Shown: positions 16,364-26,490, counted from the first letter of the stretch. The stretch is 64,000 bases of DNA from Alcanivorax sp. (GCF_002726155.1 NZ_PBSH01000007.1:1-64000); one strand, 5' to 3'. Notes: generated from the letters alone by a model not told the origin. A program made the numbers and translations.

Positions 16364-17416
16364 TTAACCTTCTCCTTTGCACTCCAGGTATATATCCATA
16401 TAAAAACCAAATGAATCTTTTTTTTCATTCAAATCTTCACATCCAATATTATTTTTTTCATTTGAAAATGAGTTATTAAACACGTCAACATAATGAAAGA
16501 ACTGCTCTTTCCCTCGAAATGTTTGAGCTCCCGGATATCTCTTGCATACATCACTTGCAATAACCTTCACCCCATAATTAACCGCATCAGCAACAGCAAT
16601 CCCAAAGCTGTCTACGCTGTTAGGGCGAAGATAAACATCAGCCTCAGAAAGGATACGGTTAAAAGTGGCGCCATCAACGCCAAAGAAAATCTTAATATTC
16701 TCAAAGCCAGAATATTTATTGATATCATCCATAACAGACTTATCGCTGTCGCCATACAAAAAGAGAGCCAAAAAACAATTCTTCGATTTAGATAATTTCT
16801 CTAGAGACCAATCATGATTGTATATTGAGGTCGCATAGCCGGATGCAATATAGTTTACTTTGAACGCTTCAGCTTTCCCCTTCCATTCATCATAAACAGC
16901 TTGATCAATTTCAGCGCTCTCCCTAAAAAATATATAACTACTGCCATTTCGAATTTTACTTTTATCAACACCCAACTTGCGATAGAAATCATACTGGCTC
17001 TCGGACAAGCTTATACATAAATCAAACCGTCTAAACGCAATGCGATGAACCCATAACGGTAAAATCCAAACCTTCCTTAAATTCCCATTATGCAACGTAA
17101 GAATCCACTTCGCCCTTCTTCGTTTTGGAAAAACAAAAAGCAACAAAACAGAAAATGCACTGGAGAAATTAATATGCATTACTCTGGCACTAGAAAATGC
17201 CAGCACCAACCACAACCAAGCAAACCTCAATTTACCTTTAGGCCCAACAGAGTGCACAACGCCCTCCGGCAGCTTTTTTTTACTATCCGAAAAGTACGGG
17301 TCTATGACCCTAGAAATAACCTCACCTCCATCTCTACAAACCAAACGATAGACAAATTCGGAGACGCCTCCAATTGGTCGAGGTATGGCACCTACCACTA
17401 CGACTTCATTTTTCAT
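16364..17416 (-). CDS. GT4-like glycosyltransferase
   Basis: A 350-aa GT-B fold protein. The N-terminal GAIPRPIGGVSEFVYRLV resembles the acceptor-side glycine-rich start of GT4 enzymes. The C-terminal block ADVYLRPNSVDSFGIAVADAVNYG is the donor-binding region. The usual E-x7-E catalytic pair reads D-x7-D here, a divergence that may mean altered chemistry or just drift. It overlaps the pyruvyl transferase gene by 11 nt. It should add one sugar of the repeat unit at the cytoplasmic membrane face; donor and linkage cannot be told. Confidence 0.8.
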   Translation of the reverse strand: MKNEVVVVGAIPRPIGGVSEFVYRLVCRDGGEVISRVIDPYFSDSKKKLPEGVVHSVGPKGKLRFAWLWLVLAFSSARVMHINFSSAFSVLLLFVFPKRRRAKWILTLHNGNLRKVWILPLWVHRIAFRRFDLCISLSESQYDFYRKLGVDKSKIRNGSSYIFFRESAEIDQAVYDEWKGKAEAFKVNYIASGYATSIYNHDWSLEKLSKSKNCFLALFLYGDSDKSVMDDINKYSGFENIKIFFGVDGATFNRILSEADVYLRPNSVDSFGIAVADAVNYGVKVIASDVCKRYPGAQTFRGKEQFFHYVDVFNNSFSNEKNNIGCEDLNEKKDSFGFYMDIYLECKGEG

Positions 17417-18524
17417 TTTCTTTGATCAACTTTATCAACTGCCCGAACTGAGAATAAACCTCTTTTTTCACCCTGCTTGCATGAGACTCAATGTCAATAC
17501 CTAAAAATGGTTTGTTTGAAATCCCGCCGCCCGGTCTATACAACATTGAGGTAGCGTAAAAATCCCCAAAAAACATTTTAAACATCCCTTGTACCTTAGG
17601 GTCCCACTCATAACCTATAGACGGAACTGCATGTGACAAAGAAAAAATCAAACTATGCATTCTGCAGCCTACAAAAAAATCAAGATCTGCATATGCTTTA
17701 GATATACTTTCTATATCGGGGGTTGTTTTCATAATCTCAACAAACAACCTGTCGTTGAGAGCTGCAATATTGGCAGCCAGCGCTTCAGATTCAATCAAGT
17801 CGTTTGGGTATGCCGTAACAATTATTCTGACTGAAAACTTATTTTCCGAAGCATAACTAGCCACATCAGCAGCCAAACACTCTAAATCATTCCGAGAAAA
17901 ACACCCTGATATAACGTTAACACCTAAAACCCCTCCTTTTCTTTCTATGCTAGTAATATCTGAAATTACAAATGCGGGATCATAATTAAGATGCACACCA
18001 TCTTTTCCCATCAAAAACTGCGAACCAGAATCACGGACTGACACAAAGCTTGCATGTTCCTTAATCCTCTTCGCAGCCTTCTCATTATTTATCGGCCCCG
18101 CGCCAGCAGCATAGATATATACAGGGGACTTCGACTGGCGGCATATACTATCGACCCGACAGATATAATCACTCCCCATTTTATCCATAATAATATTTCC
18201 GCCACCAACAATAACAGCATCATATCCAGAGGTAATTTCTTCATACCTTCTGCCATCTCTTTTGATACTGTAAATTATTTTTTTTATCAAAGAGAACAAG
18301 CCGGGAATGTAAAACTGAAGAAAAGCAGAAACATGAACCCTTAATGCAACCGTTTTTTTCTTTTGGGAATAAGAGCAAGGCTCCCTCAAGAGAATATCAT
18401 ATGTCTTTATGGCCACTCCTTCCCTCTCAGCCATATACTCTATACATTTAGATATCATTATATCCCCGATATTATTTCCATATATCGGGGATAATTTTGC
18501 AATATTTAAATTCGCTTTATCCAT
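17406..18524 (-). CDS. Polysaccharide pyruvyl transferase family protein
   Basis: A 372-aa member of the family that transfers pyruvate from PEP to sugar hydroxyls, giving acidic ketals on exopolysaccharides. The N-terminal half has the YGNNIGDIMISKCIEYM entry motif and YDAVIVGGGNIIMDKMG. The C-terminal half has FFVGCRMHSLIFSLSHAVPSIGYEWDPK with the conserved R-x-H. It overlaps both neighbours (11 and 8 nt), so it is translated with wzx and the glycosyltransferase. Expected effect: a negatively charged repeat unit. AT-rich. Confidence 0.85.
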   Translation of the reverse strand: MDKANLNIAKLSPIYGNNIGDIMISKCIEYMAEREGVAIKTYDILLREPCSYSQKKKTVALRVHVSAFLQFYIPGLFSLIKKIIYSIKRDGRRYEEITSGYDAVIVGGGNIIMDKMGSDYICRVDSICRQSKSPVYIYAAGAGPINNEKAAKRIKEHASFVSVRDSGSQFLMGKDGVHLNYDPAFVISDITSIERKGGVLGVNVISGCFSRNDLECLAADVASYASENKFSVRIIVTAYPNDLIESEALAANIAALNDRLFVEIMKTTPDIESISKAYADLDFFVGCRMHSLIFSLSHAVPSIGYEWDPKVQGMFKMFFGDFYATSMLYRPGGGISNKPFLGIDIESHASRVKKEVYSQFGQLIKLIKENEK

Positions 18525-19758
18525 TTTGCACCGTTTTCAAAAGTTGCATGCGCACCCAAAAAATAAAGAAAACAATCAAAGCTGAAGAAAAAACTGATGT
18601 CACAAAAATATAGTCAACCGCATCAAGCCCAGCATAAAAACACGCAAAAATCACCCCCCCCCTCATAACAAGATTGCCAAACTCATAAATTGTATGTGGC
18701 CAATTGTTCCCAACCACATTAAGTGCGCTGATCGCAGGAACATATACAATAGTACATGCCAACCAAATTGATATAGGCCATATAAAAGAATTTATTTGTG
18801 CCCATTTCTGATCCAAAAAGATATCAACCAGAAAAGGCAAAGCGAGCCCAACAACTGTAAAAATAGCTGTCGACACTAGAGCCAAAACCCCCGTTAATTT
18901 ACTCATGGACTTAACAGTAGATTTAGTCATACCAGTAATAGAATACTCTCTAAGCATTACCTGACGAACAGCATTTCCTACCACTCTTACTGGAATTGTG
19001 AGTATTTTTTGTGCAAACGAAAAGAAGCCTACGGCTTCTTTTCCCCCAAGAAAGAGGCACCCGTGAGCTAAGACATTAAGAGAAACCGCATTCATTAATG
19101 TCTGTACGACGTTAGCCCTCCATCTATTTTTATTTTCACTCAATATTTCAATGTATCTATTTTTACTCAAAAAAGAAAAACAGACCTTCCCCTTGCCAAC
19201 TTTCCATATACATAGCAACCCAAAAAACGACGACACAACCATTGACGCAAGGTATCCAATAACAAGCCCATACCACCCAAACTTTGTATCTGAAAAAGCA
19301 ATTTGCACTACAACTGCGATCAGCGCCTGAACAAACAAAAGGCTTCCAGCGGCTTTATTTGAATGAAAATAGACAAGGACCCCACCGGTTATGGTAAACC
19401 ATCCATACAGAACAACAGCTGAGACTACGAATACACTTAACACTCTCTCTTCGAACCAGTAATAGGCCAAACTCACTGCAAAACTTAGCACACTTACAAG
19501 CAGGACATTATAAGCTGCAGCTGTAAGCACCTCTGAAAGAGCCCCATCATCTCTTTGAATAGGCACCACAAGCTCAAACTTCAACGAGGCGACCGCAGAA
19601 AATACTCCGGAGAAAAATAAAAAAAGACCATAATCCCCATATTCTTCAGGCGTATAAAAATGTGTGAGGATTGGGTAGGCAAGAGCATTCACAAGCACCG
19701 CAAGGATGCCCCCACTCGAAAAATCAAAAACCTTTCTATATATAGACTTCTTACTCAT
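18517..19758 (-). CDS. wzx: Wzx-type oligosaccharide flippase
   Basis: A 413-aa polytopic membrane protein of the MOP/PST superfamily with about 12 hydrophobic helices. The N-terminus has the classic YPILTHFYTPEEYGDYGLFLF segment of RfbX/Wzx flippases, and VGFFSFAQKILTIPVRVVGNAVRQV follows in the middle. It would move the lipid-linked repeat unit to the periplasm for Wzy. Its stop overlaps the pyruvyl transferase start by 8 nt. It marks the upstream edge of the AT-rich block; the next gene upstream, wecC, returns to the window's usual composition. Confidence 0.85.
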   Translation of the reverse strand: MSKKSIYRKVFDFSSGGILAVLVNALAYPILTHFYTPEEYGDYGLFLFFSGVFSAVASLKFELVVPIQRDDGALSEVLTAAAYNVLLVSVLSFAVSLAYYWFEERVLSVFVVSAVVLYGWFTITGGVLVYFHSNKAAGSLLFVQALIAVVVQIAFSDTKFGWYGLVIGYLASMVVSSFFGLLCIWKVGKGKVCFSFLSKNRYIEILSENKNRWRANVVQTLMNAVSLNVLAHGCLFLGGKEAVGFFSFAQKILTIPVRVVGNAVRQVMLREYSITGMTKSTVKSMSKLTGVLALVSTAIFTVVGLALPFLVDIFLDQKWAQINSFIWPISIWLACTIVYVPAISALNVVGNNWPHTIYEFGNLVMRGGVIFACFYAGLDAVDYIFVTSVFSSALIVFFIFWVRMQLLKTVQNG

Positions 19759-19849
19759 TAATCAGACCAGCCACATCCAATTTCTCGCCCATCCATACTT
19801 TACGTGGCACAAACACCCCAACATTGCCACTCAGCGCCTTAAAAAGAAA

Positions 19850-21127
19850 TCACCAGACACCACGAAGATCTATATACTTCTTATCGTTTCTGAATTTTAA
19901 ATCAGTTTTTTTAAAATCTTTATGGTCCACTAACATCACGTGAATATCAGCAGCATCCCAACCGCTTTCATAGCTTACCTTTTCGGCTTTGCTCAACAGC
20001 CCTGGCAGTTTCTGAACATTAGGCTCTATAACTAGCACATCACCAACATGGTTATTCATAATACTTTCAACAATCTGAAGAGCCGGGCTTTCCCGCAAAT
20101 CATCAATATCAGGTTTAAAAGCAATGCCATAACATGCGATGGAAACATCCTTCACTGTTTTATCCGGATTGGCCTGCAGGAAATCAGCCACCGCCAGTTT
20201 TATCTTGTTTATTACCCACTCTGGCTTGCCGTCATTTACCTCGCGTGCAGTACGAGTCAGACGCGCTTCTTCCGGAGTCTCGCTAACAATGAACCATGGA
20301 TCAACAGCGATACAGTGCCCACCCACACCTGGCCCAGGTTGAAGAATATTGACACGCGGGTGGCGATTGGCAAGGCGGATAAGTTCCCACACGTTAATAT
20401 CCACCTTGTCACAAATGATGGACAGCTCGTTGGCAAACGCAATATTCACATCCCTGAAAGCGTTCTCTGTGAGCTTGGCCATCTCCGCAGTTCGCGCAGT
20501 TGTGAGAAGGCACTCTCCACGCACAAAAGTCTTATAAAGCTCACAAGCCGCTTCAGCACATTTTGTTGTCATGCCCCCGATAACACGATCATTCTCGATC
20601 AATTCATGCATGATATGACCGGGTAGTACGCGTTCAGGGCAATGGGCAATACGAATATCGGAATCTTCTGATGCATGCTGGGGAAAAGTAAGATCGGGAC
20701 GTGAATCGGCTAACCAGGCAGCCATTTGTTCTGTTGCACCAACGGGTGAGGTAGACTCAAGAATCACCAGGTCACCTTTCTTTAGCACAGGCCCAATTGA
20801 ATCAGCTGCGGCCTGAATATAACTAAGATCAGGGGTCGGGATAGAGCCCTTTTCCTGCCCTTTTTTGAAGGGCGTAGGTACTGCTACAAGAAACGCGTCC
20901 GCCGGCTCTGGTCGTGTTGCTGCACGAAGATAGCCTTCCTTGACTGCTGCATGCACAGCGATATCAAGTTCCGGTTCAACAATATGAATCTCACCACGAT
21001 TGATGGTATCAACAGCATGCTGGTTGACATCTACACCGATGACTTTTTTTCGTCGCCCGGCAAAAGCCGCTGCGGTAGGTAAACCTATATACCCCAAACC
21101 AACGACACATACCGTTTCGTATTCCAT
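19850..21127 (-). CDS. wecC: UDP-N-acetyl-D-mannosamine dehydrogenase
   Basis: Oxidises UDP-ManNAc to UDP-ManNAcA with two NAD+. The protein is about 425 aa, as usual. The NAD-binding motif is VVGLGYIGLP (10-19), the active-site lysine region is EMAKLTENAFRDVNIAFANE (Lys220), and the nucleophile is Cys274 in PGVGGHCIAVDPWF (numbering from the GTG at 21133). The ATG at 21127 is preferred to that GTG because AAGG is better spaced for it. WecB, which makes the substrate, is encoded 55 bp upstream. Together they supply an amino-uronic acid for the repeat unit. Confidence 0.94.
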   Translation of the reverse strand: MEYETVCVVGLGYIGLPTAAAFAGRRKKVIGVDVNQHAVDTINRGEIHIVEPELDIAVHAAVKEGYLRAATRPEPADAFLVAVPTPFKKGQEKGSIPTPDLSYIQAAADSIGPVLKKGDLVILESTSPVGATEQMAAWLADSRPDLTFPQHASEDSDIRIAHCPERVLPGHIMHELIENDRVIGGMTTKCAEAACELYKTFVRGECLLTTARTAEMAKLTENAFRDVNIAFANELSIICDKVDINVWELIRLANRHPRVNILQPGPGVGGHCIAVDPWFIVSETPEEARLTRTAREVNDGKPEWVINKIKLAVADFLQANPDKTVKDVSIACYGIAFKPDIDDLRESPALQIVESIMNNHVGDVLVIEPNVQKLPGLLSKAEKVSYESGWDAADIHVMLVDHKDFKKTDLKFRNDKKYIDLRGVW

Positions 21128-21181
21128 TTTCACTTCACCTTAAACTTGTAGCTATTGCACCGAACCGTTAATTACGGCTCC

Positions 21182-22300
21182 TCAGACAACCAAAATTTCG
21201 GCAATACGAGCTGATGAGTTGCCGTCACCATAGGGATTATGTGCCCGACTCATGGCTTTCCATGCATCAGCGCTATCTAGCAGAGTGCTTACTGCATCAA
21301 CGATGTTGACTATTTCCGTTCCAACCAGTTTAACCGTGCCCGCCTCGACGGCTTCCGGTCGCTCAGTGGTATCACGCATTACCAGCACAGGCTTACCCAG
21401 AGATGGCGCTTCTTCCTGAATACCACCGGAGTCAGTAAGAATGATATGAGCCCGGCTCATCAAGGAAACAAAAGGCAAATAATCCTGTGGAGGGATCAAA
21501 TGCACATTCCCCAGTCCAGCAAGGATACGATTGACTGGTTCCTGTACGTTTGGGTTTAAATGCACCGGATAAACGATATCTACGTCAGGGTAAGTTTTCG
21601 CAAGTTCTGCCAATGCGCTACAGATACGTTCGAAGCCACCCCCGAAACTTTCTCTACGGTGCCCTGTAACCAAGACCATCCGTCGTTCGATACCATAGGG
21701 CAGCCTGGATTCAAGCTCGTTTTTCAAATTGGCATCACTATCTATTTTGTCACGGACCATAAGCAAAGCATCAATCACTGTGTTGCCCGTGACATGAATA
21801 TCGGTTTCTTTGATATTCTCCTTCAACAGCGACTGCAGCGATGTATCTGTGGGAGCAAAATGGTAATTAGCGAGCACCCCTGTCAGCTTACGATTAGCCT
21901 CTTCCGGCCACGGGGAGTAAATATTGCCCGTACGCAGACCTGCCTCCACATGCCCAACCGGTATTTGTTCGTAAAACGCTGCCAATGATGCGGCGAACGT
22001 AGTCGCCGTATCACCATGGACCAGCACTACATCAGGTTTTTCTTCACGTAATACTGAACGAAGACCCAACATAATTTTGGCTGTTACATCATAGAGATCC
22101 TGTTCAGGCGCCATAACATTTAAATCATGATCTGGGCAAATCTCGAAAAGAGAAAGCACCTGATCCAGCATTTCTCTATGCTGCGCTGTTACACAGACTC
22201 GACTATCGATTGCATTATGAGCATCAAGCGCCTTCACCACTGGAGCCATCTTGATCGCTTCGGGGCGAGTTCCGAAAATGCTTAAAACCTTTTTAGTCAT
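21182..22300 (-). CDS. wecB: UDP-N-acetylglucosamine 2-epimerase (non-hydrolysing)
   Basis: Converts UDP-GlcNAc to UDP-ManNAc in the cytoplasm. At 372 aa it matches WecB. Motifs are [13 protein letters not shown] at the N-terminus, [16 protein letters not shown] and [19 protein letters not shown] with the catalytic Asp and Glu residues, [10 protein letters not shown] with the active-site His, and [20 protein letters not shown] binding UDP. The wecB-wecC pair lies between the regulatory genes (wzc) and the variable core. Confidence 0.95.
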   Translation of the reverse strand: MTKKVLSIFGTRPEAIKMAPVVKALDAHNAIDSRVCVTAQHREMLDQVLSLFEICPDHDLNVMAPEQDLYDVTAKIMLGLRSVLREEKPDVVLVHGDTATTFAASLAAFYEQIPVGHVEAGLRTGNIYSPWPEEANRKLTGVLANYHFAPTDTSLQSLLKENIKETDIHVTGNTVIDALLMVRDKIDSDANLKNELESRLPYGIERRMVLVTGHRRESFGGGFERICSALAELAKTYPDVDIVYPVHLNPNVQEPVNRILAGLGNVHLIPPQDYLPFVSLMSRAHIILTDSGGIQEEAPSLGKPVLVMRDTTERPEAVEAGTVKLVGTEIVNIVDAVSTLLDSADAWKAMSRAHNPYGDGNSSARIAEILVV

Positions 22301-22356
22301 GCGTCCTTGCCATTATTCCGTTTTTTTGTGATCGAACGGCCGCGTCTACAAAACTG

Positions 22357-22373
22357 CCTCCCTTTCTGGGAGG
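22357..22373 (-). terminator. Possible intra-operon attenuator between wzc and wecB
   Basis: On the minus strand CCTCCC pairs with GGGAGG over a 5-nt loop and is followed by CAGTTTTG. The T tract is short. It would lower expression of wecB and later genes relative to the export genes. Confidence 0.4.
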
Positions 22374-22403
22374 TTTTCGCGCCGCCAGCGACGCTCCTAC
22401 TGG

Positions 22404-24623
22404 TTAGGAGCTGCTTTTGCCGTATTCGTAGGCGTAGTAACCGTATTCGTTGGAAGCACGACGCTCCATGCAATTCAAAATCGCACCTTTGATTTCCACA
22501 TTATTCTGCGCAAACCGTGTCAAAGTGATGTCTACTTCCTTTACTGAGTTCACCCCGAAGCGGGTCACGATGAGGCTGCTACCAGCCAATTGACCGACGA
22601 TGGCGGCATCTGTGACGGCCAGAATGGGGGGGGTATCCACCAATACTATGTCGTACTGCTCGCTTAGAGATTCCATAAGGGTCTTGAAGCGGTTGTGCAT
22701 GAGCAGTTCTGATGGATTAGGCGGCACCTGACCTCTCGGGATAAAGGCGAGGTTTTCCATTTTGGTCGCCTGGATGACGGCTTCCTGCTCTTTCTGGCCT
22801 GAGAGGTAATCAGACAGCCCCTCATCATTGCGGTTATCAAAGAATCGATGCATATGACCCTTACGCATATCGGCATCGACCACCACCACTTTCTGCCCCG
22901 TTTGGGCGAGCACCGCAGCCAGATTGGCAGAGACGAAGGATTTACCCACACCCGGACTGGGGCCAGAAACCATCAGTACTTTGTTGCTTGCCTCCATCAT
23001 GGCGAAGTGCAGGCTGGTGCGCAGGCTGCGCAAGGCTTCCACGGCCAGATCGTTAGGGTCTGACAGGGTCAGCAACGGGATGGGTTCTTTGTCTTTCTTG
23101 CGTTTTCGGCGACGTTTCAAGGCCTCCAAGCGATCCACTTTCTGCTGGTGTTGAGACAACGGAATAGAGGCATAGACAGAAATACCCTGCTCTTCCAGCT
23201 GTTCCGGGCTCTCGATACCACGGTTAAAGGCCGCCCTGATGAGAACCACGCCAACAGAACCCATAGCCCCCAACATGGCAGCCAGAATGGTAATAAGCGC
23301 TTTTTTGGGTTTGACCGGTTCAGGTTGCACCAAGGCTTTGTCGATAATGCGTACACTACCGACAGTGCCGGCTTTCATGATGCGCAGCTCCTGCACCTTG
23401 TTAAGCAGGCCCACATAGATTTCCTGATTAACTTCCACATCACGCATCAAGCGCAGCACTTCCTGTTGGGTTTCCGGTAGTTCCTTGATTTGTTTATTAA
23501 GCTCGTCTTTTTCCTGAATCAGGGAGCCTCGCTGCTGAATCAGTGTGCGGTAAGCCGGGTGCTCCCTCGTAAAGCGGGCAGAGACCTCACTTTCTTTGAT
23601 TTTCAGTTCATTGATTTTTGCTTCAATGGCTACCAGCCGCTCAAGCACCGATTGGGTTTCCAGGGATAAATCCACAGATTCGCTTTTCAGGCGATAGGCA
23701 TTGAGCTTTTCTTCGGCGCCAGTGAGCTTCTCCTTGATTTCAGGCAGTTGTTCGTCGAGAAAATCCAGGCTGTTTTCCGCTTCTGCAGACATTCTCTTAA
23801 TGTTCTGGAGCAGATAAGTTTCGCCAATGGCATCTAGAATGACACGGATACGGGCCTTGTTGGGGCCGGTAATGGACAAGGCAATAATACCGGTCGCCTT
23901 TCCTTGCTCACTAACAGAAAGGCGGCCACGAAGTTGATTGACCGCATCGGCGCGAGTTTGATGCACCAGCTCCAAAGGCTCATCCCCGTATTCCCACTCC
24001 CCTAACTCCAGTGTAATCCTTTTGTCTTCGCTGGTGATCGAGGTGCCCAGCGGGGCGCTACCCACTTTCTGATCATCAAGGTACAGCGCAGGCTGACCAT
24101 TTTCTTCTATCAGCGTAAATGCTTCGCCTTCCAGATCTTCCGGCACTTGAAAAGCCTCGATGGTCACGAAGGTTTCGCTATCCCGATAGCCCGCAAACAA
24201 GGGTTTCGGCACAAACTCTGGCACAGGATCTGGTGCGCCAATACTGCCAAAGAAAGGAAATCGATCCGGCGCCACTTTAATATCCAACTGTAGCTGGTCA
24301 ATGATTTCGCCCAGCACCATCCGTGAGCGGATAATCTGGATCTCCGCATCGGCAGAAGACTCTTCTGTAAACAGTTCATTCAGTTCGGAAAACCCGGGCA
24401 CGCCCCCTTGCTTGTCTTCCACTTGCAGTAGCGCATCGGCTTTATAAATAGGCGTGGCCAACAGGCCATAGACCACACCCAATGACAGCGCAATCAAGGT
24501 GGTGCCGATAATCAGCCAGCAGTGGTCGACCAGCAGCCCCCACAGACGTTGCAGGTCGATTTCATCAGCCATACTGGATGACGACTGTGGCTGGCGTGTT
24601 GTGTTTGTTGCGTTTTCTGCCAT
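22404..24623 (-). CDS. wzc: Polysaccharide co-polymerase / tyrosine autokinase
   Basis: An inner-membrane BY-kinase controlling polymer assembly with Wza. The protein is 739 aa. The Wzz domain (about 20-110) and first membrane helix (35-57) lead to a periplasmic coiled-coil region (about 275-410) and a second helix (about 441-463). The cytoplasmic kinase has Walker A GPSPGVGKS (554-562), Walker A' VVDADMR (581-587) and Walker B LVDTPP (661-666). The C-terminus carries the tyrosine cluster autophosphorylated in trans: Tyr727, 729, 730, 732 and 734. The Wzb phosphatase gene is next upstream, separated by an unusual 29-bp inverted repeat. Confidence 0.96.
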   Translation of the reverse strand: MAENATNTTRQPQSSSSMADEIDLQRLWGLLVDHCWLIIGTTLIALSLGVVYGLLATPIYKADALLQVEDKQGGVPGFSELNELFTEESSADAEIQIIRSRMVLGEIIDQLQLDIKVAPDRFPFFGSIGAPDPVPEFVPKPLFAGYRDSETFVTIEAFQVPEDLEGEAFTLIEENGQPALYLDDQKVGSAPLGTSITSEDKRITLELGEWEYGDEPLELVHQTRADAVNQLRGRLSVSEQGKATGIIALSITGPNKARIRVILDAIGETYLLQNIKRMSAEAENSLDFLDEQLPEIKEKLTGAEEKLNAYRLKSESVDLSLETQSVLERLVAIEAKINELKIKESEVSARFTREHPAYRTLIQQRGSLIQEKDELNKQIKELPETQQEVLRLMRDVEVNQEIYVGLLNKVQELRIMKAGTVGSVRIIDKALVQPEPVKPKKALITILAAMLGAMGSVGVVLIRAAFNRGIESPEQLEEQGISVYASIPLSQHQQKVDRLEALKRRRKRKKDKEPIPLLTLSDPNDLAVEALRSLRTSLHFAMMEASNKVLMVSGPSPGVGKSFVSANLAAVLAQTGQKVVVVDADMRKGHMHRFFDNRNDEGLSDYLSGQKEQEAVIQATKMENLAFIPRGQVPPNPSELLMHNRFKTLMESLSEQYDIVLVDTPPILAVTDAAIVGQLAGSSLIVTRFGVNSVKEVDITLTRFAQNNVEIKGAILNCMERRASNEYGYYAYEYGKSSS

Positions 24624-24717
24624 GTTTTACTCTGCTGTCTGTTTGCTGTTGGGCGTTTTTGCGGTGGAACCGCCTCTCCCAAATAGCGAGTTAGCTCGCC
24701 AGTTTTATCGATGCCAC

Positions 24718-24863
24718 TGTAGGAGCTCCCTTCCAGGGGACGAACCCGAGCCTTGGCGAGCGGGCTTGTGATTGCCACCCCCTTCATTTCGCGCTGGCGG
24801 GACACCCCATTGGGTGCTCTCCGAGCTGACGCTTGGTTCGTCCCCTAGAAGGGAACTCCTACA
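24718..24863. repeat. 29-bp inverted repeat pair inside the wzb-wzc gap
   Basis: 24718-24746 (TGTAGGAGCTCCCTTCCAGG, continuing to GGGACGAACC) is matched in reverse by 24835-24863 with two mismatches. The arms enclose 88 bp. The same unit recurs at 59651-59672. The gap between wzc and wzb (24624-24908) holds no gene. The arms could fold into a large hairpin in the wza-wzb-wzc message. Confidence 0.85.
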
Positions 24864-24908
24864 ATTGTCTATTCGCGCTCTGGAAGGGGGCCCTCCAGGG
24901 TGTTGCCC

Positions 24909-25337
24909 TTACAGTTTTTCTGCCCAGGCTTTTGTGGCTTCGCGCATGGGCGGGTAGATCCTTTCAAAGGCATCCCGACCGCGCTTGTAGGGGTCGGGGA
25001 TATCGTGGCCGCCATTCCAGTGACTAAGCAGGAATGTCTTGCCACTGGCTTCAGGAAAGGCTCTTCCTAAACGTTCTTTCTGCCGGCTTTCCATGACCAA
25101 TATCAGATCGCTGTCGCGGCACAATTCACTATCCAGCTTGCGGGCCACATGAGTGCCACAGTCCAGGCCGTTTTCTTCCGCAACAACACGCGCAGTCGCT
25201 TCCATGTCTTGGCCCACAAGCCCGACCAGCCCCGCAGAAGACACGGCTTTTTCCGGCTTCAGCTCCCGCAGCATGGCGGCGACGGTGGGGCTGCGACAGA
25301 TGTTGCCGTCACACACCACCAGAATGCGATTAAACAT
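24909..25337 (-). CDS. wzb: Low-molecular-weight protein-tyrosine phosphatase
   Basis: Dephosphorylates the Wzc tyrosine cluster. A 142-aa enzyme with the P-loop CDGNICRS (Cys9 nucleophile, Arg15) and the general acid Asp115 in DIPDPYKRG. Its ATG overlaps the wza stop by one base (TAATG), giving translational coupling. This is the standard wza-wzb-wzc order of group 1 capsules. Confidence 0.95.
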   Translation of the reverse strand: MFNRILVVCDGNICRSPTVAAMLRELKPEKAVSSAGLVGLVGQDMEATARVVAEENGLDCGTHVARKLDSELCRDSDLILVMESRQKERLGRAFPEASGKTFLLSHWNGGHDIPDPYKRGRDAFERIYPPMREATKAWAEKL

Positions 25338-26470
25338 TACTCGTCCAGATCCCTTACCCGGTCTGCCGCCAGCGCCCCGTAGTAGATGGTCTGGAAGGTC
25401 GGCAGAATATTCTTGATTACGCGGTTCCAGCGAGCCAGCGGCGCGGCGGTGACATAGACGATGTCGCGGCTTTGCAGGTCAAAACCATCCGCCAGAATCA
25501 GGGCGGTAGCGTCCTTGGCATTGAGCTGGTACAGATCGATCAGGTGATCACTCCCCTGCGGCGCGCGACGCAACACAAAAATGCCCCGGGCATCGGCAGT
25601 GTCCTGGGTGTAACCGCCGGAGGAGGACAGGGCTTCCGCCAAAGTCAGGCCGTTACGGGTCATCGGTACGGGCTGATTCTCACCCACTTCACCCAACACA
25701 AAGACTTTGTTGTCATCGTTGCGGGCCACGTGGACCACGTCACCGGGACGCAGCAACACGTTGTAGGCCGGATTGCCTTCCTGGTAGACCGCCTTCAACG
25801 ACAGGGTATACTCCTGCCCGTTACGGGTGAGGGTGACATCATTCCAGTCCGCCATTTCGGTCAAACCACCGGACGAATTCACCGCATCCAGCAAGCGTAG
25901 CGGCACATTGGTTACCGGGTAGGCGCCGGGCTGTTTGACCGCACCAGACACATAGACCCGCTGGCTACGGAAAGCCGCAATGGTCACATCCACTTGCGGG
26001 TCTTCGATGTATTCCGCAATACGCTGGGCGATCAGGTCACGGATTTCAGTGACACGCAGGCCGACCACTTTGATCTTGCCGACGTAGGGATAAAAGATGG
26101 TGCCGTCGTTATGTACCCAGTTACCGGATTCGGACGGGCTGCGCATGGAGCCCGCCGGAATGGTCAGCTCCGGGTGATCCCAAACGGTGATTTGCAAGAC
26201 ATCACCGAGCCCGACCACGTAATCATAATCTTCAGGTTCTTCGAGCAGAACTGGGGCAGGCTTGGCTTTGTCCTGGGGCTCGGCTTTCAGCACATTGGTG
26301 GTAATGGTATGCACCTGCACCACATCCGGCAGGGGTTCGGCCTCTTCCGCACTTTCATCTTCATCGAGAAACCAACCCGGCGAGGTGGAAATGTGTGAGC
26401 CCGGCACAACCGTGCAGCCAGCTAATGAAGCCAGGAGGCCGACAGCCAGAAATTTCCCGAAAGGATTCAT
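25337..26470 (-). CDS. wza: Outer-membrane polysaccharide export lipoprotein
   Basis: Forms the octameric outer-membrane channel for the polymer. From the chosen ATG it is 377 aa with a lipoprotein signal ending LLASLAGC (Cys19). A Poly_export domain follows (GDVLQITVWDHPELTIPAGS), then SLBB ligand-binding repeats (VYVSGAVKQPGAYPV, KVFVLGEVGENQPVPM) and a C-terminal amphipathic helix region. The start at 26470 has AGG upstream and puts the signal peptide at the N-terminus; the frame extends upstream to 26515 without one. It starts 21 bp past the wzi stop. Confidence 0.95.
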   Translation of the reverse strand: MNPFGKFLAVGLLASLAGCTVVPGSHISTSPGWFLDEDESAEEAEPLPDVVQVHTITTNVLKAEPQDKAKPAPVLLEEPEDYDYVVGLGDVLQITVWDHPELTIPAGSMRSPSESGNWVHNDGTIFYPYVGKIKVVGLRVTEIRDLIAQRIAEYIEDPQVDVTIAAFRSQRVYVSGAVKQPGAYPVTNVPLRLLDAVNSSGGLTEMADWNDVTLTRNGQEYTLSLKAVYQEGNPAYNVLLRPGDVVHVARNDDNKVFVLGEVGENQPVPMTRNGLTLAEALSSSGGYTQDTADARGIFVLRRAPQGSDHLIDLYQLNAKDATALILADGFDLQSRDIVYVTAAPLARWNRVIKNILPTFQTIYYGALAADRVRDLDE

Positions 26471-26490
26471 AGATACCTGCATAAACTCTG

